This document shows positions 16,669-27,754 of a stretch of DNA of 64,000 nt, piece after piece (position 1 is the first letter of the stretch; every line of letters starts with the position of its first letter). The notes under the pieces are model-generated. The model was not told the DNA's origin. It made no database searches and saw only the letters and a list, made by a program, of their open reading frames with translations. The position numbers were made by a program, and so were the translations under genes. Where the stretch lies: assembly GCF_000014565.1 (NCBI RefSeq), contig NC_008268.1:7382501-7446500 (forward strand), written 5' to 3'. This stretch comes from Rhodococcus jostii RHA1 (lineage in GTDB: Bacteria > Actinomycetota > Actinomycetes > Mycobacteriales > Mycobacteriaceae).

Positions 16669-17490
16669 ATGGCGACGATCGAAGAGATCCTGGAAGTGGA
16701 ACGCCTCGAGGAGAACATCTTCCGAGGCATAGCGACCGAGACCATGCTTTCCCGCACGTTCGGTGGGCAGGTGGCCGGTCAGGCGCTGGTGGCGGCGGTC
16801 CGCACCGTCGACCCCCGATTCATGGTGCATTCGCTGCACGGCTACTTCCTCCGTCCCGGAAACCCCACGATGCCGATCGTGTACCTGGTGGACCGCATCC
16901 GGGACGGTCGGTCGTTCGTCACCCGGCGGGTCAACGCCGTCCAGGACGGTCAGGCGATCTTCACGATGTCGGCGTCATTCCAGGTCGAGGACGAGGGCAT
17001 CGAGCACCAGGACGAGATGCCCGTGGTCCCGCCGCCCGATACGCTGCCGTTCGCCAGTGACTCGGCCGACCCGGAGATCGCCTGGCTCGCCCAGGAGTGG
17101 TCAGACTGGGACATCCGGATGGTCGGCCACGGCGAGGTCGACCGCAGGCGCGGTGCGGCCGCTCAGCAGCAGGCGTGGTTCCGGTCCCGCAAGACGCTGC
17201 CCGACGACCCCGTCTTCCACGTCTGCGCGCTGGCCTACATGAGCGACATGACGCTGATCGGTTCCGCCATGACCCCGCACCCCGGTGTCGAGATCAACGG
17301 TGCCTCACTCGATCACGCACTGTGGTTCCTGCGCCCGTTCCGGGCCGACGAGTGGCTACTGTACGACCAGACGTCACCGTCCGCCGGATTCGGGCGGGCG
17401 CTCGCGCAGGGCCGGATCTTCGACCGGAAGGGCAACCTGGTCGCTGCCGTCGTGCAGGAAGGGCTGACCCGGTTCCTGCGCACGACGTGA
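16669..17490 (+). CDS. tesB: Acyl-CoA thioesterase II (TesB family), copy 1
   Basis: The product is 273 aa from the ATG at 16669, which is preceded by GGAAGGGG. It is a double-hotdog thioesterase: [31 protein letters not shown] and RSFVTRRVNAVQDG in the first hotdog, and [21 protein letters not shown] with the catalytic Asp, plus [15 protein letters not shown], in the second. It hydrolyses fatty acyl-CoA to free acid and CoA. It is clearly a paralogue of the gene at 18177, with the same order of motifs, and lies between pdxS and pdxT where M. tuberculosis has one tesB2. Confidence 0.92.
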   Translation: MATIEEILEVERLEENIFRGIATETMLSRTFGGQVAGQALVAAVRTVDPRFMVHSLHGYFLRPGNPTMPIVYLVDRIRDGRSFVTRRVNAVQDGQAIFTMSASFQVEDEGIEHQDEMPVVPPPDTLPFASDSADPEIAWLAQEWSDWDIRMVGHGEVDRRRGAAAQQQAWFRSRKTLPDDPVFHVCALAYMSDMTLIGSAMTPHPGVEINGASLDHALWFLRPFRADEWLLYDQTSPSAGFGRALAQGRIFDRKGNLVAAVVQEGLTRFLRTT

Positions 17491-17496
17491 GAGGCC

Positions 17497-18120
17497 TCAG
17501 CGACCCGCCCGGACGGCTGGCCTCGGCGGATGGTCGTACCGCACCAGCAGGTCGGGTTCGACCGTGACGTCGGCGGCACGGCGGAGCAGTGCGGGCACGG
17601 TCCAGCGTTGATCGGCCGGGGTTCGGCGCATCAGGGCGCCTTCACCCAGATGAAGTTGCACGGTGACGTCGAAGTCGAGATCCCGGCCCAGCAGCATCGG
17701 GCCGACGACGAGAAGCACCTGACCGTCGGCCGCGGGAACGCGGGCGCAGCGGGCGGAGCGATCCTCGGCCTCGTCCCACAGGCGCGGCAACCACCGGCGG
17801 TCGGTGCGGACCGACCGCACCACCTCCCGGTCCAGGGCGTCGTAGTCGAACCAGAGGGTGCGGTAGCTGAGTTCGTCGTCGCGCCCGTGCTCGAACCGCA
17901 GGGAGGCGGGCCGGACGTAGTCGTGGAGCGACACGACGTCACACGGGCGGCCCCGCTCCCGCAGCGACGCGCACACCGCGTCCGCGAGGGGCAGGGGGTG
18001 CGCGCCGTCCGGAGCGTCGATCGCGACGACGGCGGTGCCGTGAACGGCGAGGCAGCGTTCGGAGACGAGGGCGACGAGACCGTCCGGGCTCGTCGGTGTG
18101 AACATCGTCATGGCACCCAT
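17497..18120 (-). CDS. Uridine-kinase-like protein with a degenerate P-loop
   Basis: The product is 207 aa, or 204 aa from Met4. It resembles actinobacterial uridine kinase/phosphoribulokinase-like P-loop proteins: the strand VVAIDAPDG, then CDVVSLHDYVRP and later the strand QVLLVVGPMLLGRDL. The Walker A motif that should read GxxGxGKT/S is replaced by D-A-P-D-G-A-H-P-L-P-L, with neither the glycine pattern nor Lys. It is therefore unlikely to bind ATP in the usual way. The gene is on the opposite strand between the two tesB copies, which probably reflects local duplication around it. Confidence 0.65.
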   Translation of the reverse strand: MGAMTMFTPTSPDGLVALVSERCLAVHGTAVVAIDAPDGAHPLPLADAVCASLRERGRPCDVVSLHDYVRPASLRFEHGRDDELSYRTLWFDYDALDREVVRSVRTDRRWLPRLWDEAEDRSARCARVPAADGQVLLVVGPMLLGRDLDFDVTVQLHLGEGALMRRTPADQRWTVPALLRRAADVTVEPDLLVRYDHPPRPAVRAGR

Positions 18121-18176
18121 GGTGCCTCGAGCCCGAACCGGGCGGATAACCTTGACCAGGCACAGAAGGAGGGCTC

Positions 18177-19031
18177 ATGGCGAGCATCGAGGACGTTCTC
18201 GAACTCGAAGCGCTGGAGAAGGACATCTTCCGCGGCGCGGTTCATCCGTCTGTTCTGAAGCGGACGTTCGGCGGGCAGGTCGCGGGTCAGTCGCTGGTGT
18301 CCGCGGTCCGTACCGTTGACGAGGCATTCAAAGTCCACTCCCTGCACGGGTACTTCCTGCGCCCAGGAAATCCGGCGAAACCCACCGTCTACCTGGTCGA
18401 CCGGATCCGGGACGGCAGATCCTTCTGCACGAGGCGCGTCACCGGAATCCAGGACGGCAAGGCGATCTTCACCATGTCGGCGTCGTTCCACACCGAGGAC
18501 GAGGGCATCGAGCATCAGGACACGATGCCGTCCGTCCCCGCGCCCGAAGAGCTCGTCGACGCCCAGACCCTCGAGGAGTTCGCCGCCACCGATCTCTACC
18601 GGGAGTGGAAGGAATGGGACGTCCGTATCGTTCCGGCCGGCTCCACCGGGAAGACTCCCGGAATCGCCGCGCAGCAACGGGTGTGGATGCGGTACCGCAG
18701 CAAGCTGCCGGACGATCAGGTCTTCCACATCTGCACCCTCGCCTATCTCAGTGACATGACGCTCCTCGGTGCGTCGAAGGTCCCGCACCCCGGAGTGGTC
18801 ACGCAGACGGCGTCGCTCGATCACGCCATGTGGTTCATGCGCCCGTTCCGCGCCGACGAGTGGCTGCTCTACGACCAGACCTCACCCTCCGCCGGCTTCG
18901 GCCGCGCCCTCACCCAGGGCCGCATGTTCGACCGGAACGGCACCATGGTCGCCGCCGTCGTCCAGGAGGGGTTGACCCGTATCCAGCGCGATCAGGACAA
19001 GCGCGACATCGAGACAGGAAACATGGCATGA
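18177..19031 (+). CDS. tesB: Acyl-CoA thioesterase II (TesB family), copy 2
   Basis: The product is 284 aa from the ATG preceded by GAAGGAGGG. It has the same double-hotdog blocks as the 16669 gene: [67 protein letters not shown]. It carries a longer linker between the two hotdogs and a charged C-terminal tail. The stop overlaps the pdxT start by ATGA, so this copy is translationally coupled to pdxT and corresponds in position to Rv2605c. Confidence 0.92.
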   Translation: MASIEDVLELEALEKDIFRGAVHPSVLKRTFGGQVAGQSLVSAVRTVDEAFKVHSLHGYFLRPGNPAKPTVYLVDRIRDGRSFCTRRVTGIQDGKAIFTMSASFHTEDEGIEHQDTMPSVPAPEELVDAQTLEEFAATDLYREWKEWDVRIVPAGSTGKTPGIAAQQRVWMRYRSKLPDDQVFHICTLAYLSDMTLLGASKVPHPGVVTQTASLDHAMWFMRPFRADEWLLYDQTSPSAGFGRALTQGRMFDRNGTMVAAVVQEGLTRIQRDQDKRDIETGNMA

Positions 19032-19636
19032 CCCGTCCCCTCGTCGGAGTACTCGCCCTGCAGGGTGACGTCCGTGAACACCTTGCCGCACTGAATGATT
19101 CGGGTGCGGATGCCGTCGGCATCCGCCGCCCGGAGGAGCTCGAGAAGATCGACGGCCTCGTCATCCCGGGCGGCGAGTCGACGACCATGAGCAAGCTGCT
19201 GCAGATCTTCGAACTGCTCGAACCGCTGAAGGCGCGCCTGCGCGACGGGTTGCCCGCCTACGGGTCCTGCGCCGGGATGATCCTCCTCGCGAGCGAGATC
19301 CTCGACACGAGACCGGACGCGCAGCACCTCGGTGCGATCGACATGACGGTGCGCCGCAACGCCTTCGGTCGTCAGGTCGACTCCTTCGAGTCCGACCTCG
19401 AATTCGAGGGCATCGTCGGCGACCCGATGCGGGCCGTGTTCATCCGGGCTCCGTGGGTGGAGCGCGTCGGCGACGACGTCCAGGTCCTTGCCCGCGTGCC
19501 CGAGTCGGGTGGCGCGGCCGCCGGACGGATCGTGGCCGTCCGGCAGGGCGCCGTGGTGGCCACGTCGTTCCACCCGGAGGTGACCGGCGACCGGCGGGTG
19601 CACGAGCTGTTCGTCGACATCGTCCGCGGGGTCTAG
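19028..19636 (+). CDS. pdxT: Pyridoxal 5'-phosphate synthase glutaminase subunit PdxT
   Basis: The product is 202 aa, a class I glutamine amidotransferase. Conserved blocks are [26 protein letters not shown], the nucleophile elbow [10 protein letters not shown] and the His-x-Glu in SFHPEV near the C-terminus. It supplies ammonia to PdxS. The start overlaps the tesB stop (ATGA), and the last bases overlap the convergent DUF1648 gene by 4 bp. Confidence 0.96.
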   Translation: MTRPLVGVLALQGDVREHLAALNDSGADAVGIRRPEELEKIDGLVIPGGESTTMSKLLQIFELLEPLKARLRDGLPAYGSCAGMILLASEILDTRPDAQHLGAIDMTVRRNAFGRQVDSFESDLEFEGIVGDPMRAVFIRAPWVERVGDDVQVLARVPESGGAAAGRIVAVRQGAVVATSFHPEVTGDRRVHELFVDIVRGV

Positions 19637-20547
19637 GGACGGGGCGCGGCGAGTGTGTTGAGGAGCGCCGCACCCTGCGCGGCGCCGTCCACGGTGACCG
19701 CGAACGGGCGGCCGCCGGTGCGGTTCAGCACGATGCCCTCGCCGGCGCGGATCACGACCACGGTCCCGCGCGGCGTGAAGCGGTAGCCCCAGCCGCCCCA
19801 TTCCGTGGGCCGGATCTCGGTGACCCGGGCCTCGTCGATGGAGTCGAGCGGGATCTTCCGCCAGCGGATGTTCCACGACGACAGGGTCAGTCCTGTGCGG
19901 TCGATCTGCACGGTCACGGAGGCGAAGCCGCCGCCGGCGACCGCCAGGACGACGAACAGGACGGCGAGCCAGAGCGCTCCCACCAGCGCGGAGACGACGG
20001 CGGCCAGGGTCATGGCGAGAGCGAGCACGCCCGCCCACCGCCCGCGGGCATAACCGGTCCACGATGCGCGCTCGCCGGGCGCCAGGGGGACGGGCAGCGT
20101 CGGCGCCGCACCGTTCTCCGGGGAGTGCGGCGTCCGGGGGAGCAGGGCGAAAGCGGCGATGGCCCACACGATTCCCAAGAGGGGAACGACGATCCACCAG
20201 CCCAGCGTCGCCGCTTCGGGCGAGCCCGCCTCGATCGTGGCAGCGACGCTGACGATCCAGGCCGTGGCCACCGTCCACCCGACGAGAACGGTGGCGGGAA
20301 GCCAGAGCGCGGCGTCGGTGCGGACCCGCGCCGCCACGACGCCCGCGATCACGGCGGCGGCCGCGCAGACGGCGAGAGCGATCCAGAAGTAGGTGGTCGT
20401 GTCGCTGAACCGGTCGGGTTCGGTGCCGGACCAGTGGCTGGCCACCACCGGCGGCAGTTCGCCGCTCCACGCGAGTCTCGCGATCACCAGCGCGAGAAGG
20501 GGGACAGCCGAGGTCGCGGCGAGCCGGCGCGTTCGGGAGGTCGTCAT
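19633..20547 (-). CDS. DUF1648-type integral membrane protein
   Basis: The product is 304 aa. An N-terminal segment with [17 protein letters not shown] matches the DUF1648 motif. It is followed by about four to five membrane helices, a charged loop, two more helices, and a soluble C-terminal PH-like tail ([29 protein letters not shown]). The start overlaps the GntR gene by 4 bp, so the pair is one unit. GntR/DUF1648 pairs (compare SdpI-like proteins) are typical of envelope-stress or toxin-immunity modules. A precise role is not shown. Confidence 0.8.
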   Translation of the reverse strand: MTTSRTRRLAATSAVPLLALVIARLAWSGELPPVVASHWSGTEPDRFSDTTTYFWIALAVCAAAAVIAGVVAARVRTDAALWLPATVLVGWTVATAWIVSVAATIEAGSPEAATLGWWIVVPLLGIVWAIAAFALLPRTPHSPENGAAPTLPVPLAPGERASWTGYARGRWAGVLALAMTLAAVVSALVGALWLAVLFVVLAVAGGGFASVTVQIDRTGLTLSSWNIRWRKIPLDSIDEARVTEIRPTEWGGWGYRFTPRGTVVVIRAGEGIVLNRTGGRPFAVTVDGAAQGAALLNTLAAPRP

Positions 20548-20900
20548 TGTCTGGTGGTCTCCTTGATCAGGTCGAGCATCTGTTCGGTGTCGAGTCCGAG
20601 GCGTCGTGCCTCGGACACGAAAGTGCGTGCGGCTTCGGTCAATCCGGTGTGAACCGGGTCCGTGTCGGCGCGGACGACCGCGCCCCGGCCCCGGCGGAGG
20701 TCGATCAGGCCCTCGTCGCGCAGCGCGGCGTACGCGCGCAGCACGGTGTGGAGGTTGACGTCGATGGATTCGGCCAGTGCCCGGGCGGAGGGGAGCCGAT
20801 CGCCCGCGCCGATCTCCCCGCGCAGGAACGCGCCGCGCACATTGGCCGCGATCTGTTCGCCCAGTGGGGTGGTGGAGCTGTGGTCGACCCGCATCAACAT
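20544..20900 (-). CDS. GntR-family (YtrA-type) transcriptional regulator
   Basis: The product is 118 aa. The winged helix-turn-helix occupies residues about 10-78 ([61 protein letters not shown]). The short C-terminal helical tail without a large ligand domain fits the YtrA subfamily, which usually controls membrane transport genes in the same operon. The downstream gene is the DUF1648 protein. A perfect palindrome lies directly before its start codon, which suggests autorepression. Confidence 0.85.
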   Translation of the reverse strand: MLMRVDHSSTTPLGEQIAANVRGAFLRGEIGAGDRLPSARALAESIDVNLHTVLRAYAALRDEGLIDLRRGRGAVVRADTDPVHTGLTEAARTFVSEARRLGLDTEQMLDLIKETTRQ

Positions 20901-20919
20901 GTTTGCATTCTATGCAAAC
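20901..20919 (-). promoter_or_regulatory. Operator-like palindrome abutting the GntR start codon
   Basis: GTTTGCAT-TCT-ATGCAAAC is a perfect 8-bp inverted repeat with a 3-bp spacer, ending exactly where the GntR coding sequence begins. On the minus strand the same bases include TAGAAT, a good -10 box ending about 8 nt before the ATG. The mRNA would then be leaderless, and a dimer bound here would cover the promoter. Confidence 0.65.
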
Positions 20920-21044
20920 AATGGCGACTTATGCGAGTTGTTACCCCGGGAACGCACAGGGGCGGCCGGGCTGCGGGTAACATCGTCAAAGCTGAAACCG
21001 CGCATTCGGCGTGCCAAAGGCAGCAGGAAAGGGGCTTGAATCGC

Positions 21045-21797
21045 ATGAGCGGCCACTCCAAATGGGCCACCACCAAGCACAAGAAGGCTGTGATCGATGC
21101 CAAGCGTGGCAAAGCCTTCGCGAAGCTGATCAAGAACATCGAGGTGGCGGCCCGTACCGGCGGTGGCGATCCTGCGGGAAACCCCACCCTGTACGACGCC
21201 ATCCAGAAGGCCAAGAAGACGTCGGTCCCCAACGACAACATCGAGCGCGCCCGCAAGCGCGGCGCCGGTGAAGAAGCGGGCGGCGCCGACTGGCAGACCA
21301 TCATGTACGAGGGCTACGGACCCAACGGTGTCGCCGTCCTCATCGAGTGCCTGACCGACAACCGCAACCGTGCGGCCGGCGAGGTGCGTACCGCGATGAC
21401 CCGCAACGGCGGCAACATGGCCGACCCGGGTTCCGTGTCCTACCTGTTCACGCGCAAGGGCGTCGTCACCCTGGAGAAGGGTGACCAGAGCGAGGACGAC
21501 GTGCTGATGGCGGTCCTCGATGCGGGTGCCGAGGAGGTCACCGACCTCGGCGACACGTTCGAGATCGTGAGCGAGCCCACCGACCTCGTCGCCGTCCGCA
21601 GCGCACTGCAGGAGGCGGGAATCGACTACGACTCCGCCGAGGCCGACTTCCGTGCGTCCGTCGAGGTCCCGGTCGACGCCGACGGAGCCCGCAAGGTGTT
21701 CAAGCTCGTCGACGCGCTCGAGGAGTCCGACGACGTGCAGAACGTCTACACCAACGTCGACCTGTCCGACGAGGTGCTGGCGGAGCTCGACGACTGA
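21045..21797 (+). CDS. yebC: YebC/PmpR-family protein
   Basis: The product is 250 aa from the ATG of the universal start [23 protein letters not shown]. The three-domain YebC/TACO1 pattern is complete, including [16 protein letters not shown] loop residues and [11 protein letters not shown] at the C-terminus. Family members have been described as DNA-binding regulators and, more recently, as translation factors that help ribosomes through proline stretches. It sits upstream of ruvCAB as in M. tuberculosis (Rv2603c). Confidence 0.95.
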   Translation: MSGHSKWATTKHKKAVIDAKRGKAFAKLIKNIEVAARTGGGDPAGNPTLYDAIQKAKKTSVPNDNIERARKRGAGEEAGGADWQTIMYEGYGPNGVAVLIECLTDNRNRAAGEVRTAMTRNGGNMADPGSVSYLFTRKGVVTLEKGDQSEDDVLMAVLDAGAEEVTDLGDTFEIVSEPTDLVAVRSALQEAGIDYDSAEADFRASVEVPVDADGARKVFKLVDALEESDDVQNVYTNVDLSDEVLAELDD

Positions 21798-21932
21798 TCG
21801 CACGACGCACGGCACGGGTCGGGGGAGCGGTGCTCGTCCGCCCCGGCTCGTCCTGCGTGTTGATGCGCCGACTCGTCCGACCCCACGGCTAAGCTATCGA
21901 ACAGCTGTTCGGCGTGGGAGAGGTGGCTTTGC

Positions 21933-22502
21933 GTGCGTGTGCTGGGTGTGGATCCCGGTCTGACCCGGTGCGGATTCGGAGTGGTGGACGGCGGCGGCGG
22001 CCGCACCGTCACCCCGATCGCCGTCGACGTGGTCCGGACCCCGGCAGACCTCGAGTTGTCCTCCAGGCTGCTGCGTATCTCCGAAGCGGCCGAATCGTGG
22101 ATCGATCTGCACAGGCCCGAGGTCGTGGCGATCGAGCGGGTATTCTCCCAGCACAACGTGCGCACCGCGATGGGCACCGCGCAGGCGGGTGGCGTGGTCG
22201 CCCTCGCCGCCGCGCGCCGCGGCATCCCCGTGTGTTTCCATACCCCCAGCGAGGTCAAGGCTGCCGTCACGGGGAGTGGCTCGGCAGACAAAGCTCAGGT
22301 GACGGCGATGGTGACGCGCATCCTCAAACTGGCGGCCGCACCCAAACCGGCCGACGCGGCGGACGCGCTGGCGCTGGCGATCTGCCATTGCTGGCGGGCG
22401 CCGATGATCGAACGCATGGCCCGCGCCGAAGCCGCGGCCGCCGAACAGAAACGTCGCTACCAGGCCCGACTGGCCGAAGTGAAGAAGGCAGGTACACGAT
22501 GA
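21933..22502 (+). CDS. ruvC: Holliday-junction endonuclease RuvC
   Basis: The product is 189 aa from a GTG. The RNase H-like active site is present: Asp in [12 protein letters not shown], Glu in VVAIERVF, and the Asp pair in [15 protein letters not shown] near residue 145. It resolves Holliday junctions together with RuvAB. Its stop overlaps the ruvA start by ATGA. The C-terminal tail of about 25 charged residues is typical of actinobacterial members. Confidence 0.97.
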
Positions 22503-23101
22503 TCGCGTCCGTCCGCGGCGAGGTGCTCGAGATCGCCCTCGACCATGCGGTGATCGAATCCGCCGGAGTCGGCTACCGCGTGAACGCGACGCCGGCCACC
22601 CTCGGCGGACTGCAACGGGGATCCGAGGCCCGGCTGGTCACGGCGATGATCGTCCGCGAGGACTCGATGACGCTGTACGGCTTCCCCGACTCGGAGTCCA
22701 AGGAGTTGTTCGGGCTGCTCCAGACGGTGTCGGGAGTCGGCCCCCGCCTGGCGATGGCCACCCTCGCCGTCCTCGAACCCGACGCGCTGCGGGCGGCACT
22801 GGCCGAGGGCAACGTCACGGCACTCACGCGGGTGCCGGGCATCGGCAAGCGCGGGGCGGAGCGGATGGTCGTCGAACTGCGCGACAAGGTGGACGCGGTC
22901 GCGTCCACGTCCGGGGCGGTGCCGCTCGGTGCGGGCGGCGGCGGGTCGGTCCGCGACCAGATCGTCGAAGCCCTCGTCGGGCTCGGATTCCCGGCCAAGC
23001 AGGCCGAGCAGGCCGCCGACTCCGTCCTCGCAGAGGCGCCCGAGTCGACCACCTCCACGGCGCTGCGCTCCGCCCTCTCGCTGCTCGGGAAGACCAGATG
23101 A
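22499..23101 (+). CDS. ruvA: Holliday-junction branch-migration subunit RuvA
   Basis: The product is 200 aa. It has an OB-fold N-terminal domain ([24 protein letters not shown]), helix-hairpin-helix motifs ([37 protein letters not shown]) and the C-terminal domain III ([17 protein letters not shown]) that contacts RuvB. It binds four-way junctions as a tetramer. It overlaps ruvC at its start and ruvB at its end (ATGA each). Confidence 0.97.
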
Positions 23102-24195
23102 ATCCCGAACCCGGGGGCGACTACGACGAGGAGTCCCCGGTCTCGGCCGATCTCGTCGCCGGCGACGGCGACATCGAGGCCAGCCTGCGCCCGAAGAACC
23201 TCCACGACTTCATCGGGCAACCGCGGGTCAGGGAGCAGTTGCAGCTCGTCCTGACCGGCGCCAAGATGCGCGGCGGCACCCCCGACCACATCCTCCTCTC
23301 GGGCCCGCCCGGCCTGGGAAAGACCAGCATGGCGATGATCATCGCCGCCGAACTGGGCTCGTCGCTGAGGCTGACGTCGGGTCCGGCGCTGGAACGGGCG
23401 GGCGACCTGGCCGCGATGCTGAGCAATCTCGTCGAGGGCGACGTGCTGTTCATCGACGAGATCCACCGCATCGCCCGGCCGGCCGAAGAGATGCTCTACC
23501 TCGCGATGGAAGACTTCCGGGTCGACGTCGTGGTCGGCAAGGGCCCCGGCGCCACGTCCATTCCCCTCGAGGTCGCACCGTTCACCCTGGTAGGGGCCAC
23601 CACTCGCTCGGGGGCGCTCACCGGGCCGCTGCGCGACCGATTCGGGTTCACCGCCCACATGGACTTCTACGAACCCGCGGAACTGCAGCAGATCCTCATG
23701 CGATCGGCTGGCATTCTCGGCGTGCAACTCGGCGAGGAGGCCGGCGCCGAGATCGCAAACAGGTCCAGAGGCACGCCCCGCATCGCGAACCGCCTCCTCC
23801 GCCGTGTCCGCGACTACGCCGAGGTCCGGGCGGACGGCGTCGTCACCCGCGAGATCGCCCACGCCGCTCTCGCCGTCTACGACGTCGACCAGCTGGGACT
23901 CGACCGCCTCGACCGGTCCGTCCTCAGCGCCCTCGTGCGCAGCTTCGGCGGCGGCCCGGTCGGAGTGTCCACCCTGGCCGTCGCGGTGGGTGAGGAACCC
24001 GCCACCGTCGAGGAGGTGTGTGAGCCCTTCCTCGTCCGCGCCGGAATGATCGCCCGGACACCCCGCGGCCGTGTCGCCACGGCCGCCGCGTGGACGCAAC
24101 TGGGCCTGACCCCGCCGCCGGACGCTGTGACCGGCGGAATCGAGGTCCGCGTCAACGAACCGCAGGCATCCCTGTTCGATCCGCAAGACCCCTGA
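23098..24195 (+). CDS. ruvB: Holliday-junction branch-migration ATPase RuvB
   Basis: The product is 365 aa. Walker A is [11 protein letters not shown] and Walker B is [12 protein letters not shown]; sensor 1 is in [10 protein letters not shown], sensor 2 in [16 protein letters not shown], and the C-terminal winged helix follows. It forms the hexameric motor on DNA flanking RuvA. The N-terminus has about 20 extra residues over E. coli RuvB, as in other actinobacteria. Confidence 0.97.
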
Positions 24196-24331
24196 TCGAC
24201 CCCCGGAGAAACGCCCGCCTCGTGCCGAGCGAACCGGTGTCCGGGCCGGTGATGGCACACTGGTGTATTGCATCGGTCCAACCGGGACCAGTGCTTCGGA
24301 CCGTGCGACATACCTCGAGGTTGACTTACAG

Positions 24332-24709
24332 ATGGATTTTCTCTTCCCGCTCCTGATTCTGGCGCTGCTCGTCCCCATGTTCCTGGGGATCCGCCGACAG
24401 AAGAAGGAGGCGGCCAAGGTGACCGCTCTGCAGGACTCGCTCTCGGTCGGTGACCGCATCCTCACGACTGCCGGTCTGCACGGCACCGTCGTCGCACTCG
24501 GCGACGAGACGATCGACCTCGAGATCGCTCCCGGCGTGGTCACCACGTGGTCGCGTCTCGTCGTCCGCGAGCAGATCGTCGACGCCCCGCTGCAGGGCAG
24601 CGGTTCCATCGACCACGAGTCGATCGACGCCGAGGCCCCCGCCACCGACATCGTCCGCGAGGATCGTGAGAACGGCGGCGACACCCCGCCGCGCCTGAAC
24701 AAGGATTGA
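24332..24709 (+). CDS. yajC: Preprotein translocase accessory protein YajC
   Basis: The product is 125 aa from the ATG before FLFPLLILALLVPMFLGI, the single membrane helix. The usual basic patch (RRQKKEAAKV) and the SVGDRILTTAGLHGTVVALGDETIDLEI domain follow. The C-terminal 40 residues are acidic and variable. A longer upstream frame is unsupported. It leads the yajC-secD-secF set; the 144-bp gap to secD has no gene. Confidence 0.92.
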   Translation: MDFLFPLLILALLVPMFLGIRRQKKEAAKVTALQDSLSVGDRILTTAGLHGTVVALGDETIDLEIAPGVVTTWSRLVVREQIVDAPLQGSGSIDHESIDAEAPATDIVREDRENGGDTPPRLNKD

Positions 24710-24853
24710 TCGACGCTTCCGCGGCGTACCCGCGCAGCCGTCGCGTCGCAGGCGCCCCGGGCGCGGCAACCGGGGCACAGCCCTGCGTCTGCCGGTCCGG
24801 TGCGCTGTGAACGTTCCCACCCGAACTGCACGTACTGAGGAGACATAGAGATC

Positions 24854-26524
24854 GTGGCACCTTCCACAGGATCGGTGCATCCCGTCCGCTACCTCACCGT
24901 TTTCGCGGTGCTCGTGGCGGTTCTGTATGCCCTGGTGTTCTTCACCGGCGACAAGTCCGCGACACCCAAGCTGGGCATCGACCTGCAAGGGGGGACCCGA
25001 GTCACCCTCACCGCACGCACCCCGGACGGCAGCAAGCCGACGCCGGACAGCCTGCGGCAGGCCCAGGAGATCATCGAGACCCGTGTGAACGGACTCGGCG
25101 TGTCCGGCTCCGAGGTGGTCATCGACGGCGACAACCTCGTCATCACCGTCCCCGGCGACGACAGCGCGCAGGCGCGTTCGCTCGGCCAGACGGCGCGCTT
25201 GTACGTCCGTCCCGTCCAGACGTCCCAGGCCGCGGCCCCAGCCGGCACGCAGGCACCTGCCGCCGGTGGGACGCCGGCCCAGGCTCCCGCCGGAACCGAG
25301 ACTCCCGCGCCCCAGAACCGGCCGTTCCCGGCTCAGGATCCGTCCACCTCTCCCGAGCCGACTCCGACGGCGGAGCCGGCGCCCGCCGACGCGTCCGGCA
25401 CCGAGACTGCCGAGGCGGCCGACGAGATCGCAGCCGCGCGGGCCACGCGCCAGAGCACCGACCCGGCCGTGCAGCAGCAGGCCATGGCGACGCTCGACTG
25501 CAGCGTGCCCGACCCGCTGCGCGGCAACGACGACCCGGCCCTACCGCTCGTCGCGTGCTCCACCGACGGCCAGGCCGTGTACCTGCTCGAACCGGCGATC
25601 ATCGACGGGCAGGAGATCGCCGACGCGACGTCCGGCTACAACTCCCAGCAGTCGCGGCACGAGGTGAGCCTGACGTTCAAGTCCGAGGGCAGCAACACCT
25701 GGGCCACGTTCACGTCGCAGAACATCGGCAAGCAGGCCGCGTTCACACTCGACTCCAAGGTGGTGAGCGCACCGGTCGTCCAGGGCGCGACACCCGCAGG
25801 TAGCTCGACGTCGATCACCGGCTCGTTCTCCGCGGAAAGCGCGAAGGAACTCGCGAACACCCTCAAGTACGGCTCGCTACCGCTGTCGTTCGCGGCGTCC
25901 GAGGCGGAGACCGTGTCGGCGACGCTGGGGCTCGCCTCTCTGGAGGCCGGTCTCATCGCCGGACTGGTGGGTCTGGTCCTGGTGCTGCTCTACTGCCTCC
26001 TCTACTACCGCATGCTCGGGGTGCTCACCGCGTTGTCGCTGGTGCTGTCCGGTGTGATGGTCTACGCGATCATGGTGCTGCTCGGCCGGTACATCAACTT
26101 CACCCTCGACCTCGCGGGCATCGCCGGTCTGATCATCGGTATCGGTATGACCGCCGACTCGTTCGTGGTGTTCTTCGAGAGAATCAAGGACGAGATGCGG
26201 GAGGGACGCAGTTTCCGGTCCGCGGTACCGCGCGGCTGGGCCCGTGCGCGCCGGACCATCCTGTCCGGTAACGCGGTCAGCTTCATCGCCGCCGCGGTGC
26301 TGTACATCCTCGCGGTCGGGCAGGTGCGCGGCTTCGCGTTCACCCTCGGCCTGACCACCATCCTCGATGTCGTCGTGGTGTTCCTGGTGACGTGGCCGCT
26401 GGTCCACCTGGCCTCGAAGTCGCCGTTCTGGTCGAAGCCCGGTGTCAACGGACTGGGTGCCGTGCAGCAGATCGCCAAGGAACGCAAGGCTGCCGCAGCG
26501 TCGGCGAAGGAGTCACGAGTATGA
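24854..26524 (+). CDS. secD: Protein translocase subunit SecD
   Basis: The product is 556 aa from a GTG. The first membrane helix is followed by the [12 protein letters not shown] motif and the P1 periplasmic domain. P1 is split by a long Pro/Ala/Thr/Glu-rich insert at residues about 115-205. The five C-terminal membrane helices contain the family motif [23 protein letters not shown]. With SecF it uses the proton gradient to complete protein export. The insert is typical of actinobacterial SecD but long here. The stop overlaps the secF start. Confidence 0.96.
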   Translation: MAPSTGSVHPVRYLTVFAVLVAVLYALVFFTGDKSATPKLGIDLQGGTRVTLTARTPDGSKPTPDSLRQAQEIIETRVNGLGVSGSEVVIDGDNLVITVPGDDSAQARSLGQTARLYVRPVQTSQAAAPAGTQAPAAGGTPAQAPAGTETPAPQNRPFPAQDPSTSPEPTPTAEPAPADASGTETAEAADEIAAARATRQSTDPAVQQQAMATLDCSVPDPLRGNDDPALPLVACSTDGQAVYLLEPAIIDGQEIADATSGYNSQQSRHEVSLTFKSEGSNTWATFTSQNIGKQAAFTLDSKVVSAPVVQGATPAGSSTSITGSFSAESAKELANTLKYGSLPLSFAASEAETVSATLGLASLEAGLIAGLVGLVLVLLYCLLYYRMLGVLTALSLVLSGVMVYAIMVLLGRYINFTLDLAGIAGLIIGIGMTADSFVVFFERIKDEMREGRSFRSAVPRGWARARRTILSGNAVSFIAAAVLYILAVGQVRGFAFTLGLTTILDVVVVFLVTWPLVHLASKSPFWSKPGVNGLGAVQQIAKERKAAAASAKESRV

Positions 26525-27753
26525 GCGAATCGACCACGTCCCGGTCTGCGTCGCAGACAGACCCCGAGTCTTCGCTGTCCGATTCGGGCGTCAACCAGTC
26601 GTCGATGCCCCAGCACAGCCTGCTGTCGCGGCTGTACACCGGAACCGGCGCCTTCGAGGTCGTCGGGCGTCGCCGCTTCTACTACATCCTGACCGGCACG
26701 ATCGTGCTGATCTCGTTGCTGAGCATCCTCGTCCGCGGGTTCACCCTCGGTATCGATTTCGAGGGTGGTTCGCGGATCCAGTTCCCCGCCGGCGGCGGGG
26801 TGGAGACCGCGCAGGTGGAGGAGGTCTACTCCGAGGCGCTCGGCATGGACCCCGTCTCGGTGCAGACGGTGGGCTCGGGTTCGAGCGCGACCGTGCAGAT
26901 CCGCTCCGAGGCACTCGACGCGGCGCAGGTGGTGACGCTGCAAAACGCGTTGTACGACGAGTTCCAGCCGAAGGACAGCGACGGCAACGTCAGCAAGAAC
27001 GTGATCAGCGTCGCCGACGTCAGCGAGACGTGGGGCGGGCAGATCACCCAGAAGGCGCTGATCGCGCTGCTTGTGTTCCTGGTGATCGTGAGCGTGTACA
27101 TCGCCGTCCGGTTCGAGCGGGACATGGCGATCGCCGCGATCGTCGCGCTGTTCTTCGACATCGCCGTCACCGCCGGCGTGTATTCGCTGGTCGGCTTCGA
27201 GGTGACCCCGGCGACCGTCATCGGCCTGCTGACGATTCTCGGTTTCTCGCTCTACGACTCGGTGGTGGTGTTCGACAAGGTCGAGGAGAACACACGCGGG
27301 ATTCTGCACCTGACCCGTCGCACCTACGCCGAGCAGGCGAACCTGGCGATCAACCAGACGCTGATGCGGTCCATCAACACCACCCTGATCAGCGTCTTGC
27401 CGGTGCTCGCGCTGATGGTGGTCGCGGTCTGGATGCTTGGTGTCGGAACGCTGAAGGACCTGGCGCTGGTGCAGCTCGTGGGCATCATCGTCGGCGCCTA
27501 CTCGTCGATCTTCTTCGCGACACCCCTGCTGGTCACGTTGAAGGAGCGGTGGGGTCCGGTCGCCGCGCACACGCGAAAGGTCCTCGCTCGCCGCGCGACC
27601 CTGGCACAGGGCGGTGCGCCGAAGGCCGGCACCCCGGCCGCCGAGGTCGCCGCGTCCACGGCGGACACCGCCGTCCCGCGCCGCCGGTCGGCGGCGACCG
27701 CACCCACACCGGGCTCACGTCCCACCGGGAAGCGCAACAAGAAGAGGCACTGA
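26521..27753 (+). CDS. secF: Protein translocase subunit SecF
   Basis: The product is 410 aa starting at the ATG that overlaps the secD stop. A polar N-terminus of about 45 residues precedes the first helix, then the [12 protein letters not shown] motif, the P1-like domain, and five helices with [19 protein letters not shown] and [22 protein letters not shown]. The C-terminal tail of about 70 residues is Ala/Pro-rich and basic. It forms the SecDF complex in the membrane. Confidence 0.96.
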   Translation: MSESTTSRSASQTDPESSLSDSGVNQSSMPQHSLLSRLYTGTGAFEVVGRRRFYYILTGTIVLISLLSILVRGFTLGIDFEGGSRIQFPAGGGVETAQVEEVYSEALGMDPVSVQTVGSGSSATVQIRSEALDAAQVVTLQNALYDEFQPKDSDGNVSKNVISVADVSETWGGQITQKALIALLVFLVIVSVYIAVRFERDMAIAAIVALFFDIAVTAGVYSLVGFEVTPATVIGLLTILGFSLYDSVVVFDKVEENTRGILHLTRRTYAEQANLAINQTLMRSINTTLISVLPVLALMVVAVWMLGVGTLKDLALVQLVGIIVGAYSSIFFATPLLVTLKERWGPVAAHTRKVLARRATLAQGGAPKAGTPAAEVAASTADTAVPRRRSAATAPTPGSRPTGKRNKKRH

Positions 27754-27754
27754 C

